A stretch of 64,000 nt of DNA. Origin: Stromatinia cepivora. Lineage: Eukaryota > Ascomycota > Leotiomycetes > Helotiales > Sclerotiniaceae. Location of the stretch: positions 434,001 to 498,000 of the forward strand of contig RCTD01000030.1 of assembly GCA_014898415.1 (NCBI GenBank), read 5' to 3'. A program made the position numbers and the translations under genes. Numbering within the stretch: the stretch's first letter is position 1; each line of letters starts with the position of its first letter. Shown here in pieces: positions 1 through 11,923 of this stretch. The notes beneath the pieces are model-generated. The model did not search any database. It was not told the DNA's origin and saw only the letters and a program-made list of their open reading frames with translations.

Positions 1-933
1 ATCCGTAAAGTTCTCGGTGAAGATGGAAAACACATTCAAATCATTGCCAAGATTGAGAACAGACAAGGTCTTAACAACTTCGCTGAGATCTTGAAGGAGA
101 CCGATGGTGTCATGGTTGCTCGTGGTGATTTGGGTATTGAGATTCCAGCCGCTGAGGTTTTCGCTGCTCAAAAGAAGATGATTGCTATGTGCAACATGGC
201 CGGAAAGCCAGTCATCTGTGCTACTCAAATGCTCGAATCTATGATTCTTAACCCAAGACCAACTCGTGCTGAGATCAGTGATGTCGGTAACGCTGTCACC
301 GATGGTGCTGACTGCGTTATGTTGTCTGGAGAGACTGCTAAGGGAAATTATCCTAACGAGGCCGTTAACGAGATGCACGAATGTTGCTTGAGCGCCGAGA
401 ACTCTATCGCATATATCTCTCACTTCGAGGAACTTTGCAAACTTGCCGAACGACCAGTCAGCGTTGTTGAATCATGCGCCATGGCTGCAGTTCGTGCCAG
501 TTTGGATATCAATGCAGGCGCCATCATTGTTTTGTCCACCAGTGGAGAGAGCGCACGTCTTCTCTCCAAGTACAGACCAGTCTGCCCTATCTTCATGGTA
601 ACCCGAAATGCCAGCGCATCCAGATACGGTCACTTGTATCGTGGTGTCTATCCTTTCCACTTTGCCGAGGAGAAGCCAGACTTTTCCAAGGTTAACTGGC
701 AAGAGGATGTTGACAGAAGAATCAAGTGGGGTATTGCTGAGGCTATGAAGCTTAAGGTTTTGGCTCAGGGTGAGAGCGTCGTCGTTGTTCAAGGATGGAA
801 GGGTGGTATGGGTAACACCAACACGTAAGTTTTAATCACTGCCAATTCGGTCCTCGACTTTACTAACACATCTCTTTCTAGTCTCCGTGTTATCAAGGCT
901 GAGCCAGAGAACCTTGGTTTAGGACAACTTTAA
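1..933 (+). CDS. pyk: Pyruvate kinase, C-terminal part (gene truncated by the window edge)
   Basis: Last step of glycolysis: transfers phosphate from phosphoenolpyruvate to ADP, in the cytosol. Frame 1 is open from base 1, so the N-terminal part (roughly the first 230 residues) lies outside the window. Family motifs are clear: [13 protein letters not shown] of the catalytic barrel, ATQMLESM, and MLSGETAKG, followed by the C-terminal regulatory domain. The first exon ends at 824. A 57-bp intron runs 825-881 (GTAAGT donor, TACTAAC branch at 861, CTAG acceptor). The last exon, 882-933, restores the frame and ends [15 protein letters not shown] before TAA at 931-933. The strongly preferred codons fit a highly expressed glycolytic gene. 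No defect is seen in the visible part. Confidence 0.97.
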
Positions 934-1794
934 AGAGTTATGGGACGAGGATAAGATAACGCTATCATGAATCTTGGTTCAACTCTTAGAAACTATACAC
1001 CCTAACCTTGCATTGAACCAAGCTTCCATGCTACTGTACGGCCTTCGAGTTTGTACCATTTATTGGTCTTATCATTCTTTCATGCTTCTAACGGTTATGA
1101 TAATGAAAACAAGCAAACCGGAAGGTCACGGATTGGGTGCAATAGTACAGAATGTACTGCCTTGCTTATAGAAGAATACCAAATGCTTTACGCCTACAAA
1201 TGTGCCATTTTTATGATGCTCCATAAGTTTTCTCGACAGCAGTGATATTTTGATAGGGAGCTCGTTTCATCCTAAACCCTTTTTCTTTTCATGTAGTTTT
1301 CAATACATGGGGAGTTTAAACAAATTGGAAGCACGAAAAGTCTGGCAGCTCTCAGCCTCGTTTTCGTGCACGTCCCTCACAAGGCTGACCTCACGTCTAT
1401 CGCGTGTGATAAATGCCATAGCAACTTGCATGATATATTACTACCTCTTACTTAGTTGGGTATTTGTTCAATGGTTCGAAGCAGAAATTCCAGCGAGCTT
1501 GATTCACATTCTTTACATGTGCTCATATCATTCAAATCATTCATGCAACAATTTGCAAATTCAACCCAGTAGTTGCAGCTATACCAAATTTCTATTACTC
1601 TTACTGTTTCTCCGTTTCAAGCAGGCTAGTAGTACTTACGGCCTTTACAATCGATCCCATTACTTAACGGCATTAGTGCTAAATACATTCTATACCTATA
1701 AGATATCCGTATTTGAATAATGAAACTCTGAATAACCAATCACATCTACAATATCAGAAACATCAACACAAAGACCACGAACCACGAAATCAAA
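934..1794. other. Intergenic region, pyruvate kinase to Atg28-like gene
   Basis: This stretch holds the 3' UTR of pyruvate kinase and the promoter/5' UTR of the next gene. A chance open frame on + (1250-1720) has no recognisable domain and unusual composition, so no gene is called. A direct repeat or RNA gene was not seen. Confidence 0.5.
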
Positions 1795-3690
1795 ATGTCC
1801 CGCTCCCGCAATTCATTCTTCAGCAACTCTTCGGGAACGAATGATCAGCAACATCCCCTTTTATCAAGAGAATATGATCCGCATAATGGCATTAATCTGC
1901 GTGATCTCTCTTCCCCTTCAACTTCTCGAGCTACACCGAGTCCACCGCCGGAATTTTATAGGGACATTAGGTCGCCTGCTAGTACAAGTGCAAGAACGAT
2001 TTCACCTCGACCTGTCTCGGAAGCAGGATCTGCGAGTAGAATGAAAGGAAATGGGAAGGCAAAGGGAAGGAGGATACAATTTGCTGCTCCTCCTCCACCC
2101 ATTGTAGGAAGCGTTGTGGGTTTGGGGAGGGGCGGAAAGATGGGAATGAGTTTAGATGGGAGTAGAAGTCCTAGTTTGAGAGGGAGTTTGGTGAGGGAAG
2201 TGAGGGGAGGCGTCGGAGCTTTGAAGTCCATGGGGAGTAGTGTGGGAGGCTCAATACAAATCGATACTTTATTGGGATTGGAAAGGAGGGAAAGGGCTTT
2301 GCAGGCAGAATTACAAATGTTGTTGGATGCGCAGGGTGAGGGATTATTGCAAGGTTTTGGCGGAGGAGGTGGTGAAATGGGAGATGGAAGTGGAAGTAGC
2401 ACGCCTACGACGAGATCATTACAACGAGGTAAGGATAGGCAAGGGGGTCGGAGTAAAGATGGAGCGCATATGCAGACAATTCCTGTTAGGCAACCGAAGA
2501 AAAGGACAATTGGGTTGAAGGCAGCGAGGAAAGGATTATTAAGGGATATGGGCGAGTTGGCGGATGTTAAAGGCGAGGAAGGAGATTTGTTAGGGGAAGA
2601 AATTAAGAGGAGAGAGATGTGTATTGCGAAAACAAAGGATTGGAAGATTAGAATCGAAGAGGCCAAGAGAGAAATTGGGGAATTCATCTCAGTGGACACA
2701 ATAAACTCGGGATCGACTTCGCTGGATAGAGAGGGAAATGAATCTACTCAAGGCGAATCTGAAGAAGATCGAGAGATAGCTGAACTGCGAACTGAAGAGA
2801 GGGCTGTCGCAAATGAGATACGAGAAACGGAAGATAGATTGTTACAAATGAAGGCTCGAAAGAATTGGTTAGGAGAACGTATTAAAGAAAGGGTTAATCA
2901 GAGAGAATCTCGATTATCAAGTTACCGTGGAGCTCTCAAGGAGGTAGAATCCGAAGTCCAGGAATTCTTAACTCGACCACCAGTCATGGTATCGATCAGT
3001 ATGGGAAATGAAGAGGGATTCATGACACTACCACCCAAACGCCGCACATTAGATATGGCAGAAGAATGGTGGAATAAAGAAATAAACTCGTTGCAAGAGA
3101 GGAAATTGGAGGTAGAAAAGGAGAAAGAAGCATTGGAGGATGGAGCAAAATATTGGGAAGAATCCGTGGGCACAGTGATACAATTTGAGGATGAATTGAG
3201 GGAAAGTATGAAGAGTGGAAAGGTGGGCGATGTAGATGGCTTGAAAGGACAAATTGGAAAAATGAAGCAGGTTATTAAGAAACTTGCGCAGACGGCACAA
3301 GTGGCGGAGACTAAGGGTTGGAATTTATTGGTCATTGCCATAGGAGCTGAATTACAAGCTTTTAGGCAAGGAGAAGAAATCTTAAGGGGAGCATTGAAGT
3401 CTATGGGTGGAGAAATTGTTGATGATGATAATGATGATGAAAAGAATGATGGTAAAGATGAACACGAAAGTATTAATAAGAATGCGGAAATACAATCACA
3501 ATCAGTAGATGAATCAACAACAACAACAACAGATGATGATGGATTAAAAGAACTCGAGAAGGATCTAGCGATGCAGGAAAATTTGTTCGTGCATGGAAGG
3601 GTTTTGGCAAGTGGGGATAGGGAGGAGGAAAGCGATGAGGAAAAACATTTGGAGGAGTTGTTGGTGGATCGGGGGGGTTTTGATGGGTAG
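1795..3690 (+). CDS. Coiled-coil protein, probable autophagy-related Atg28-like
   Basis: Single-exon gene of 631 residues; the ATG at 1795 is the first in frame and follows an A-rich leader. Residues 1-140 are Ser/Pro/Gly-rich and probably disordered. Near residue 155-175 is a conserved-looking segment, LLGLERRERALQAELQML, followed by LLDAQGEGLLQGFGGG; this resembles fungal Atg28-type proteins as I remember them. The rest is strongly charged with long heptad stretches (about residues 245-310, 325-385, 425-475 and 495-540), and an acidic tail. Fungal Atg28 proteins are coiled-coil factors linked to pexophagy in methylotrophic yeasts; the role here is inferred from resemblance only. No catalytic motif, signal peptide or membrane segment is visible. 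It could be another coiled-coil scaffold, so the family name is tentative while the gene itself is well supported. Confidence 0.75.
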   Translation: MSRSRNSFFSNSSGTNDQQHPLLSREYDPHNGINLRDLSSPSTSRATPSPPPEFYRDIRSPASTSARTISPRPVSEAGSASRMKGNGKAKGRRIQFAAPPPPIVGSVVGLGRGGKMGMSLDGSRSPSLRGSLVREVRGGVGALKSMGSSVGGSIQIDTLLGLERRERALQAELQMLLDAQGEGLLQGFGGGGGEMGDGSGSSTPTTRSLQRGKDRQGGRSKDGAHMQTIPVRQPKKRTIGLKAARKGLLRDMGELADVKGEEGDLLGEEIKRREMCIAKTKDWKIRIEEAKREIGEFISVDTINSGSTSLDREGNESTQGESEEDREIAELRTEERAVANEIRETEDRLLQMKARKNWLGERIKERVNQRESRLSSYRGALKEVESEVQEFLTRPPVMVSISMGNEEGFMTLPPKRRTLDMAEEWWNKEINSLQERKLEVEKEKEALEDGAKYWEESVGTVIQFEDELRESMKSGKVGDVDGLKGQIGKMKQVIKKLAQTAQVAETKGWNLLVIAIGAELQAFRQGEEILRGALKSMGGEIVDDDNDDEKNDGKDEHESINKNAEIQSQSVDESTTTTTDDDGLKELEKDLAMQENLFVHGRVLASGDREEESDEEKHLEELLVDRGGFDG

Positions 3691-4234
3691 ATTTATCATG
3701 TGGGATCCTGAGGGGAGAAGTATTGATTATTGATATCAGACAGTGCCAGTAGTGTCATTCATGGTTTATTCGATTGTTCGATTGTTCGATTACGGAACTT
3801 GGGTATTAGTACCTCTAATGGAATATACATATACATATACCATTCTTACACATTGCATCCTGCGAATTTATAGATCTTCCTGTGTGTGGGATGAGATGAG
3901 ATGAAATGATTTAATGCTATACATAAAAACCAATCTCGAATGCAAAATCCCCACTCTTATAAATACCCTATCCCTATAACAATAATCTCACCCCCCCCGC
4001 CCCCGGGCAAAACACAAAACACAAAATCCACCCACCCATCCATCCATCCACCCATCCATCCATCCACCCATCCATCCATCCACCCATCCATCCATCCACC
4101 CATCCACCCACCATACCAATTCCAAACCAAACCATACCAACAAACCCATACCAACAACCCCCATACAAACCCCCAAAAACAAAACAAACCCTTCCAAACA
4201 AATTATCTCTCCAAACCCAAAGTTCCATCATACA
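3691..4234. other. Convergent 3' region between two genes
   Basis: 3' UTRs of the Atg28-like gene (+) and the F-box gene (-). It contains short direct repeats (CGATTGTT around 3771-3791, CATATA around 3829-3840), a C-run near 3990, and the CCATCCATCCAC minisatellite listed separately. No gene is supported. Confidence 0.5.
4028..4113. repeat. CCATCC/CACC minisatellite
   Basis: About 86 bp of interspersed CCATCCATC and CACC units. On the minus strand it reads as GGATGG and translates as a false Gly/Trp/Asp-rich peptide. It lies in the 3' intergenic space. Confidence 0.9.
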
Positions 4235-6319
4235 TCACGCATCATGCACTGCGCATCTCTTCACAGCCCACAATTCCCAAAACTTCCAATGATGCTTCAA
4301 CACCACGCCTTCACTGCCTTCGTGGCCCAAATCCGGCATTGCGAATCCATTTCCACATTCGCACGTTACTGCTCCAGCGGCAGTTCTGGCTTCTATGCTT
4401 CTTGTTTTTGTTTGGTCTGATTCTCGCTTTGTGTCTATCGTGTTACCTTTATTCGAAGAAGAAAAAGAAGAAGAAGGTAAATGGACAGAACTACTGTGGT
4501 GACTTAACGTACGATCTCCAATGGCTGTATCTTCGAAATCTAATTCTTCGTCGCTTTCGTCGCTGTCGTCGTCCATGTCCACGGTGTTGCCTACGTTGGG
4601 GTTTCCTATTTGATTTGCTCCTCCGAATCCGATTCCCACACCGCCATTTCCATTCCCATTCCCATTCCCGTTTCCACCTCCATTCACATACCCAATCCCC
4701 CTCAAACTAACCCACTTCAACTCCCTCAATTCCCTTCTCAACATCCTCACAACCTCTATCCACGAGCTCCCCTCTTTCAATTTCACACTCCTAAGTCTCA
4801 CACTTCTCAACGTATATTTATGACGTCTCAACAACCTAATAATCTCCTCGCTTTCCAAATGCCACGCCCCAAACCCTACATATCTTAAATTATTCCAAGT
4901 AACATGATGAAAGACCGCTTCGAGAGGTACATGAGTTAGTGGTCTATTAGAGGGAAATCCTACATGTAAACCCTGGATTTGATGAGCAGAAGTGAAGAAA
5001 GTATTGAAGAGACTAGAAAGTTGATGCATTTTATCATCCGAAGGTTCTTGGATTTGTATTTCTAGACATGTGAGACGATTTGCTAGTGTAGAAATTGTGT
5101 GGTGGGAATGTGGGTTTAGGAGTAGGGGAATACGTGGATTGACGAAACGACTTGAGAAACGCGTTGCGGGGGATTTGGACTCGAGGAAAGCGTAGCCGAG
5201 GGCTCGAGCTGAGTGTTCACAAGCGACTGTCCATTCTAAGGGGTCGAGATCTAGGGATAGAATGGGGTCGCTTATATTGTTATTGTTGTTGTTGTTTTGA
5301 GAAAAGGCGATCCAGCGTCTTTCTCGGAGGAAGGATGCCCAGTCTATATCTACTTTATCTTGAACCCTCATGAGACGTATCTGTTGAAGATGGTCGAACA
5401 ATTGAAAGGCGTGGAGTAAGCTCTGGACATCAATTTTATTATTAATGATGGTGGCCTGCTCCCGGGCTCGTGATAATACTCGAAAAATGGTGACCTCATC
5501 CTTACGACTACGATCAAGCTTTATTCGAAGCTGTTTGAGCGATGGTCGAGATCTATCGACTTGACGTGTATTGCTAGTGGTTCGTTTTAGGTTTACTTGT
5601 CTCTCCAGATCAAGCGTTGCCGCGTGAGTCTCGTCAAATAGGATCTGAAGTTGACTTAGACCTTTGAATAGATTAGCTGAAATGCACATTGTAGGTAAAG
5701 AATCAGAAAATACCTCGATGATAAAAAACAGGAATCATGTACGAGAATTTCTTGACGTGTTTCGCCAAGTGAGGTCGCTCTTCCACCAAGAACCGTAACC
5801 GGTTAAAACCAGCATCGGAGCATCGAATGGAGACACGGGCAAACTGTCTTCCCAGCAATAGACTGTAGAATTTTTTACATGTACGGCTCTAATAAAGTTT
5901 TCATCAGAAATTGATTGATGTTTGATAACAAATAGGAAAGCCCATACAAGAGTTGTGGTAATATTTGTATCCTCTAAGGATTGTGGTGGCATAGACTGAA
6001 AACTCTCTACACTTAAAGAGGCTCTATGGTCAATAGGAATTAATTTTCCAGAATTATGAACGAGATATTCAAGTATATTCTCTAATATCTCATTCGAAAG
6101 TTTGAATATAGGTGTAAGTTTGGACTCGGGTGTTTGCGATTTTAGAGAATATGCTCTGTAAAATCTCCTCTGCGTCAAGCAAAAATTGAGCACATGTGGC
6201 GATTGAGTCCACGGATTCCAAGATGGTGGCCTTAAATCAAAATCTTGGTAAAGTAATTGCAAAAGGATTCTGTAGAGAATCTCATCTGGAAGTCTCTCGA
6301 TGGATTTCAGACCCTCCAT
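4235..6319 (-). CDS. F-box protein with Gly/Asn and Ser-rich tail
   Basis: Two exons on the minus strand: 6319-5743 and 5676-4235, about 672 residues. The 66-bp intron (5742-5677, GTACAT...TTTCAG) joins in phase 1, turning two separate open frames into one. The start at 6319 is the first true ATG (MEGLKSIERLPDEIL); an earlier open stretch begins only at GTG. An F-box-like motif (LPDEILYRILLQLL) lies near residue 9, and a second similar segment (LSNEILENILEYL) near residue 74. The middle part has repeated hydrophobic blocks typical of fungal F-box proteins with divergent leucine-rich regions. The tail has a (GN)n tract, an acidic DDDSDESDEELD block and a Ser-rich block. F-box proteins usually bring substrates to SCF ubiquitin ligases through Skp1; the substrate is unknown. 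Confidence 0.8.
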
Positions 6320-8099
6320 CTCGAGAAAGACAATGATTGTATATGACTGTAAGTATAGCACTTTCTCTATGATGACAGGTTAGAAAAGTTGAGTATTTTA
6401 AGTGCAGTGTTACCTCACATAACGGATGTATGAGAACAGGATATTCTTGAGGTTATTCAGAGAATGGGCAAGGATATAAAGTGAAATAATGAACGATTAT
6501 CGAATAGTTACATCATAAGGAGTGAAGTTGAGTGCCGGCACTCTATGGATGGGATATGGATTTTTCAAGGGTCGAGCAGCCAGGTTTTATGAAATTCTGA
6601 CGTGTCGATGCGTCTTAAAAGGGATCACTTGAGAGACAGACAAATTGTGTGTTGATGGATCCTCGTCCGATATTTATTAGAATTTTAATTCTCATGCAGA
6701 TATATTGCTTGTTTTGAATTTGGTTGGTCAGGATGATTTTATGGCTTTCCTGCAGCGGGTTGTGGGTTACCGTTCGTTCGGTGCAAATACGATCATGTGA
6801 TCTTGGATAAATACCAATCAGGGACGAAAGGATGAATATTGGAAAAGTTCAAACCGTTCCAATGTGATATAATTTGACACAAAAAAAGATACAGATTTAC
6901 TACAAGGATGTACCCATTCATGGCTGCATGAAATGACAACGAATCGTAGCTTAGTGGAGTGATGAGATCGTCTTTACGGGTCAGAAAACGGAAAATAATG
7001 GCTAGAGTACTCCATAGATGGATATGCTATGCTCCTAGGCCCAAGCACTGACTGGTAGATCTGAAATGTCTACTCTATACGGATTAGACAAACAAGATCA
7101 AGATAAACTTATCTGGAATCTAAATCTATTAAAAGGCGATTAAAAAATACTATTAAAATAGATATCGATAAATTCGATGAAATTCAAAAAGTTAACATTA
7201 AAATTAAGGGACCTATAAGAGAAGAAAGCAAAGTTTCACCCGATGGTTAAAGGGTTAAAATTTAAAAAAGGTGGTTATTCTTGTCTGCTTACCTAGCTAT
7301 GGATCAAAGCGAAACATAGGCAAAAAAAAAAAAAAAGCAAAGAGCGAGAATGAACGGCTTGTTAAATTATAAGAATAGAACTGAATGCAACTCTCCACCA
7401 TTTTTGTCGAATATTAATTCATATTCGATAAAATAAACCTGGTCGAGTAGAGATGCCAATTTGCGCTTTTTAGTGTGGGTGAATCCTTCCACAATTATTG
7501 GAAAAGGGCGTGAATCCAATTGAACCTATGCATTTGCGCAAGAAACGTTATTGGATAACGGGCGCCTAATTCAAAGTCCCCGCATAACTTAACTCAATTG
7601 CACCACACCAAGGGGGGGGATGTTTGAAGGACCAACGTTCATCCTATAATTCTCCGCAGCTTTAGGAAATTGTGTCCGTTGGACGTTTCATCCGAATTCT
7701 TATTTGGGAATTTCATCATTAGCATGTAATCTGGGCGTTGTTGGATTGTGAAAATGGTGCCACAAGGTAGTAGTGGCGGACATCGATACCCAGACGCCAT
7801 TGATATGTTGAGTCAAGAGTGAAAGCTACGTTCCAGACAAAATAATGCGGGTAAAGATGAGACGATAAACCCTGTCGGATGGTGATTCCTGTGCATAAAC
7901 TTTGTATCTCTGAAAATGACGTGCATATTGTGACGGCGCAGTTGGCTCAATATTGGGTCGGAGTTTCTGCATGGAAGACATCACTCTACAACCTTATTCC
8001 TGACAATGGTGGTACTATATCCATCCTTCTCCTTCATATAGGCTCCCGACCAAGGTTGGGTATCTATGCAGAACGAGATCTCGCGGGGTAATGTTTTGA
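6320..8099. other. Long intergenic region, no gene seen
   Basis: About 1.8 kb between the start of the F-box gene and the 3' end of CAB4. There are an A-run at 7322-7335, a locally AT-rich patch (about 7090-7280) and a G-run at 7612-7619. A 70-codon frame at 7879-8091 has no recognisable features. Nothing else could be supported. Confidence 0.4.
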
Positions 8100-9320
8100 T
8101 TAGAGTGAAGAGGTTCGTGTGCGATCGGCCATCTGCTTCCTTATTGCAGTACTGCTAATCTTGGAAGCAAAGTCGTCTGATTTAGAAGTGGTCTCGAGAC
8201 CAGCTTGCGCGTCGAGCACATCCACTTCAAAGACTTCCAGTGCCTTCCAACCCTTTTCGACTCTTTTATCGTTCACTGCTTGTCCACCTGACCTAGTTTC
8301 GCCGGATACAACGAGTGCGGTAACCGTTTCATCAGTGATGGTGGGCCCATAAGCATCTTGAATTTCAACACACTCAATGGTGATCGAGCAAGCATTGAGT
8401 TTCGTATGTATCGCCCGACTATTTGAACTTTCTACAGGAACTGTTTGAATAGCTTCCTCGCCAAAAGTTTGTGTGAAAGACAGAATCGAGATAAGAAACT
8501 CAGCGACGTCATTCTGTCGTTTTTCCCAACTTTGCAAGTATTCGGAATATTTTTTGTTCTTCAACAATTCATCCCCTGTAATACCGATGATCAATCTCCG
8601 GGAAGGGTCCTGAGGACTGGCGGCTGGTTGTAGTAAAAGTGCAGTGGCTGTAAGCAAAAGCTTGTGCCCTGCATGAAGGTGATCAAACGTACCACCAACT
8701 GCTACCACAGTATGAGAGGTGGAAGAATTTGGTTGGATGGACTGAGAAATAGTTTGAACCATGCTCACTCCACCACCGACCATTTGAAGTTCTGCATGTA
8801 AAGGAGGATTAATTCCATTTGCGAATTGTAAAAAGTCTCCAAGCAAATTCTGTCCTCCCTCGCCTTCCACGGAGAATATTTTTTTCCAATGGCGTCGTGT
8901 ACTTGCAAATAAAGGGAGTTCAACGATAGGACCACCAGCCAAAACCCCAAGACTGATATCACGTCCAGAGTTCTTCTTATTGAGAAAACGAGTGCAATCA
9001 TAATCCAGCAAGACAATGCGGAAATCCACAGCTCCAGGTAACTCGGATGTAATGTTGACCTCTTCCCTGGCACATATAGAACAAATCAAGCTGTAAACAC
9101 CACCCAGTAACCTCTCCGCCTCATTGTAAATTTGGGATCTTGGAACTTTCAATCGATCATGGAAATTTGACGACGCAAGTGCGATTGTAAGCCTCGTACT
9201 GGATGATGAAGCTTTGAGACTTGAGAGAACTGTAGATATTGATGAATGGTAAGCCGCACTGAGTGTTGCAGCTGTAGCCGGTGCGGGGTGTTGAGGGAGT
9301 AGAAGTAGGGATTGCGACAT
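8100..9320 (-). CDS. CAB4: Phosphopantetheine adenylyltransferase (CoA biosynthesis)
   Basis: Converts 4'-phosphopantetheine and ATP to dephospho-CoA, the fourth step of coenzyme A synthesis. Single exon of 406 residues. The first real ATG is at 9320 (MSQSLLLLPQH); the frame extends three codons further only with TTG. The nucleotidyltransferase signature GGTFDHLHAGHK, with the HxGH nucleotide-binding motif, lies near residue 210. It is followed by IIGITGDELLKNKKYSEY and, near the end, by ISSTAIRKQ, the ISS(T)xxR motif of this family. The N-terminal 200 residues form a fungal extension that contains an LLDYDCTRFLN segment. No dephospho-CoA kinase domain is fused to it, as in yeast Cab4 and unlike animal CoA synthase. 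The gene looks intact, with no intron. Confidence 0.93.
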   Translation of the reverse strand: MSQSLLLLPQHPAPATAATLSAAYHSSISTVLSSLKASSSSTRLTIALASSNFHDRLKVPRSQIYNEAERLLGGVYSLICSICAREEVNITSELPGAVDFRIVLLDYDCTRFLNKKNSGRDISLGVLAGGPIVELPLFASTRRHWKKIFSVEGEGGQNLLGDFLQFANGINPPLHAELQMVGGGVSMVQTISQSIQPNSSTSHTVVAVGGTFDHLHAGHKLLLTATALLLQPAASPQDPSRRLIIGITGDELLKNKKYSEYLQSWEKRQNDVAEFLISILSFTQTFGEEAIQTVPVESSNSRAIHTKLNACSITIECVEIQDAYGPTITDETVTALVVSGETRSGGQAVNDKRVEKGWKALEVFEVDVLDAQAGLETTSKSDDFASKISSTAIRKQMADRTRTSSL

Positions 9321-9815
9321 GATCGACAACTAGGTATATCACCAGCACAATAAATCCCCTCGATTCAGGTAGAAGGAAAGAAATTGAATTGCTATGATCA
9401 ATTAATGATAAATCTTTTCTTGAAATGAAAATGGGAACCAAAGAGTATTTGTTGTGAGTTTGAGTTTGAGTTTGAGTTTGAGTTTGAGTTTGAGTTTGAG
9501 TTTGAGTTTGAGTTTGGAAGTGTTCAAATATACCGACAGTACAGATAAAATGTGTTAGGTTGGTCGGTAGTTAGGTACAGGCTACGTTTAAACCAGCCTT
9601 GTCGGGATGTTTAGGCTCTTTTTTACTCACTAATACCTTAAATCTTTAGCGGCCTAATCAAATCAAAGCCCCACGATCATTATACCAATTACACTTCCGG
9701 CCTTTTCTATCCCACCTTCTCATTCCCACCCATTGGGCAGTGCGCAGTCAGTCTCATTTCGAGCAGTAGGAAAGCAAGCCACTCATTGCTGACATCGAAT
9801 TAGATCCCCTGCACC
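9321..9815. other. Divergent promoter between CAB4 and the WD40 gene
   Basis: About 500 bp shared 5' region of two head-to-head genes. It contains the hexanucleotide array listed separately and the likely transcription starts of both genes. No further gene is seen. Confidence 0.6.
9455..9516. repeat. (TTTGAG)n hexanucleotide array
   Basis: About ten perfect tandem copies of a 6-bp unit inside the CAB4/WD40 divergent promoter. Copy number may vary between strains, which is inference. Confidence 0.95.
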
Positions 9816-11923
9816 ATGCCTTTTGATTCATTTAATATTCACTCAAATTCCCGTTCTTCTTCAACACAACAGAATGCGTTACCTGGAACTTCTACCACAG
9901 GAGGTATATTACAAGCTGCAGCAAATCTAGGTAGTTTTGGTATGCCTTCACTGAGTTCTGGCACAGGACAATCAGCATCACCAACAACATTTGGTTTACC
10001 AAATCCAAATTCTTCTATGACGACCAATTCAAACAATACCTCAATGAATCAATCTCAACAACACGAAACACCAAGGCGGACTCGACACGCGGACGAGCTG
10101 CATTCAAGTATGTCTGCGCAACGAGGTACTTTATCTCCAAGAGATTACGGCGCAAGTGGTCCACGTATAGCCCTAGAGCAAGCCACTCCTGACATATCCC
10201 AATATCCTGGTGCTTTACAACCAGGAAGACCAGGTCCGTTTTCCACAAATACAGCACCTTCCTTACCTACGATATCGCAAGATCAGTATTCAACCCCCTC
10301 ACGAACCACAGGTCCTTCACACAATCATACTCGATCAAGCCCAGCGGCGGGATTTGACAGCCAAGGTTTTGCAACATTTCAAGCGACCACGCCGGGAGGT
10401 TCTGAGCAAAATCAATTCTCCTCTCCGACACAAAAGTATACACCACAGAACTCACAAAGAACTGTATCCAATACCCCGCTCGGCCTTGCAGACATTCGAC
10501 CACGCGCAGATTCGACACTTGCCGAAGGCCTACCTGGCGCTAATCCATATTCATATGATGGTACCAGTGCGACGCCTACCAACAGCAACTATCTCGCACC
10601 GTGGGCTTTATATGCGTTCGATTGGTGTAAGTGGCCAGCGCAAAACAACGATGCCGGGAAAGTCGCCATAGGAAGTTATTTAGAAGACGGTCATAACTTC
10701 GTAAGTTTGTTAATCTCACTGTAGCTGCAGGATATATGGGTTTGCCAATGCTAATATTGCCCGTCAGATCCAAATTCTCGATTCGCAAATTGTACCCACC
10801 CAGTCCGAATTCTATGTGCCTGGCGCCCCAAAATATGGTCTCGAATTTGCAAAGATCGCTGAAGCAACACATTCATATCCTGTAACTCGACTCCTGTGGG
10901 AACCACCATCATCTCAAAAACAATCTACAGATCTATTGGCTACCTCTGGTGACCATTTGAGATTATGGTCCCTCCCATCTGAAACTCCAGTAGCATCTCC
11001 CAGCAATACTATCGGAGGACGTTCTTCCAATACTGGTAGAGACCTACCTCCCAGCAAACTTACACCACTAGCCTTACTTTCAAACTCCAAGACACCAGAG
11101 CATACTGCTCCTTTGACCTCTTTGGATTGGAACACTGTCTCGCCTAGTTTAATCATTACTTCAAGCATAGACACTACATGCACTATATGGGACATCCCCA
11201 CATTAACAGCCAAAACACAATTGATTGCACATGACAAAGAAGTCTTCGACGTCAGATTTTGTGCTAATAGTGTGGATGTTTTTGTTAGTTGTGGAGCTGA
11301 TGGTAGTGTAAGAATGTTTGACCTCCGAAGTCTGGAACATAGTACCATCATTTATGAGCCAACATCAAAGGATGATAAAGGTATGGATTTAAAATCAGTG
11401 TTGGGATTTTACTAATATTATACTTATAGATTTGAGCCCTGGTGGTGGAAGAATAAGTCCAACTTTAGCCCAGCAAACCATGTCCTATGCACCCCCTCTG
11501 CTACGACTAGCCGCATCACCACATGATACTCATCTTCTTGCTACTTTCTCACAAGATTCTAACATCATTCGTATTTTGGATGTTCGACAGCCTGGACAAG
11601 CATTACTTGAGCTACAAGGTCATTCGGCAGCTATAAATTGCATAGAATGGTCTCCATCTAGGAGAGGTACCCTTGCTTCTGGTGCTGATGATTCTTTAGT
11701 TCTTATCTGGGATCTACTGAGTCAAAATACTGGTCTTCCTGCGGGGCCTAGCATGAATGGTGCACCCGTCCCGGATAATTCCAGGGGACCTTCTGCTAGT
11801 TGGCAATGTGATTACGAAGTGGGAAACATTAGCTGGGCGCCTCGAAGCAATTTGAACAATAATGGGAACGGCGACTGGCTCGGGGTAAGCGGAGGTAGGG
11901 GTATTTGGGGCGTGAAGCTGTGA
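9816..11923 (+). CDS. WD40-repeat protein, DCAF7/An11 (TTG1-type) homologue
   Basis: Three exons: 9816-10700, 10768-11380 and 11430-11923, about 663 residues. The introns are 67 bp (GTAAGT...GTCAG) and 49 bp (GTATGG...TATAG, branch ACTAAT). Frame continuity is exact at both junctions. The first ~250 residues are Gln/Ser/Thr/Pro-rich and probably disordered. The conserved part starts with APWALYAFDWCKWP, matching the APW-Y-WS-type opening of DCAF7/An11 proteins. WD blades follow: HLRLW, TSSIDTTCTIWDI, SCGADGSVRMFDLRS, FSQDSNIIRILDVRQ, ASGADDSLVLIWDL and a final GGRGIWGVKL. In animals and plants such proteins are adaptors for kinases, CUL4-DDB1 ligases or transcription factors. The fungal partner is not evident from sequence. 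The long N-terminal extension is larger than in DCAF7. Confidence 0.88.

Noticed and set aside
1250..1720. 156-codon open frame on + between pyruvate kinase and the Atg28-like gene
   Set aside because: No domain, odd Cys/Tyr/Leu-rich composition, begins at a non-ATG codon and lies in UTR/promoter DNA.
1956..2699. 247-codon minus frame inside the Atg28-like gene
   Set aside because: Antisense shadow of a purine-rich coding strand.
3940..4710. 256-codon frame on + with Pro/His repeats
   Set aside because: Made by the CCATCC minisatellite and the antisense of the F-box gene.
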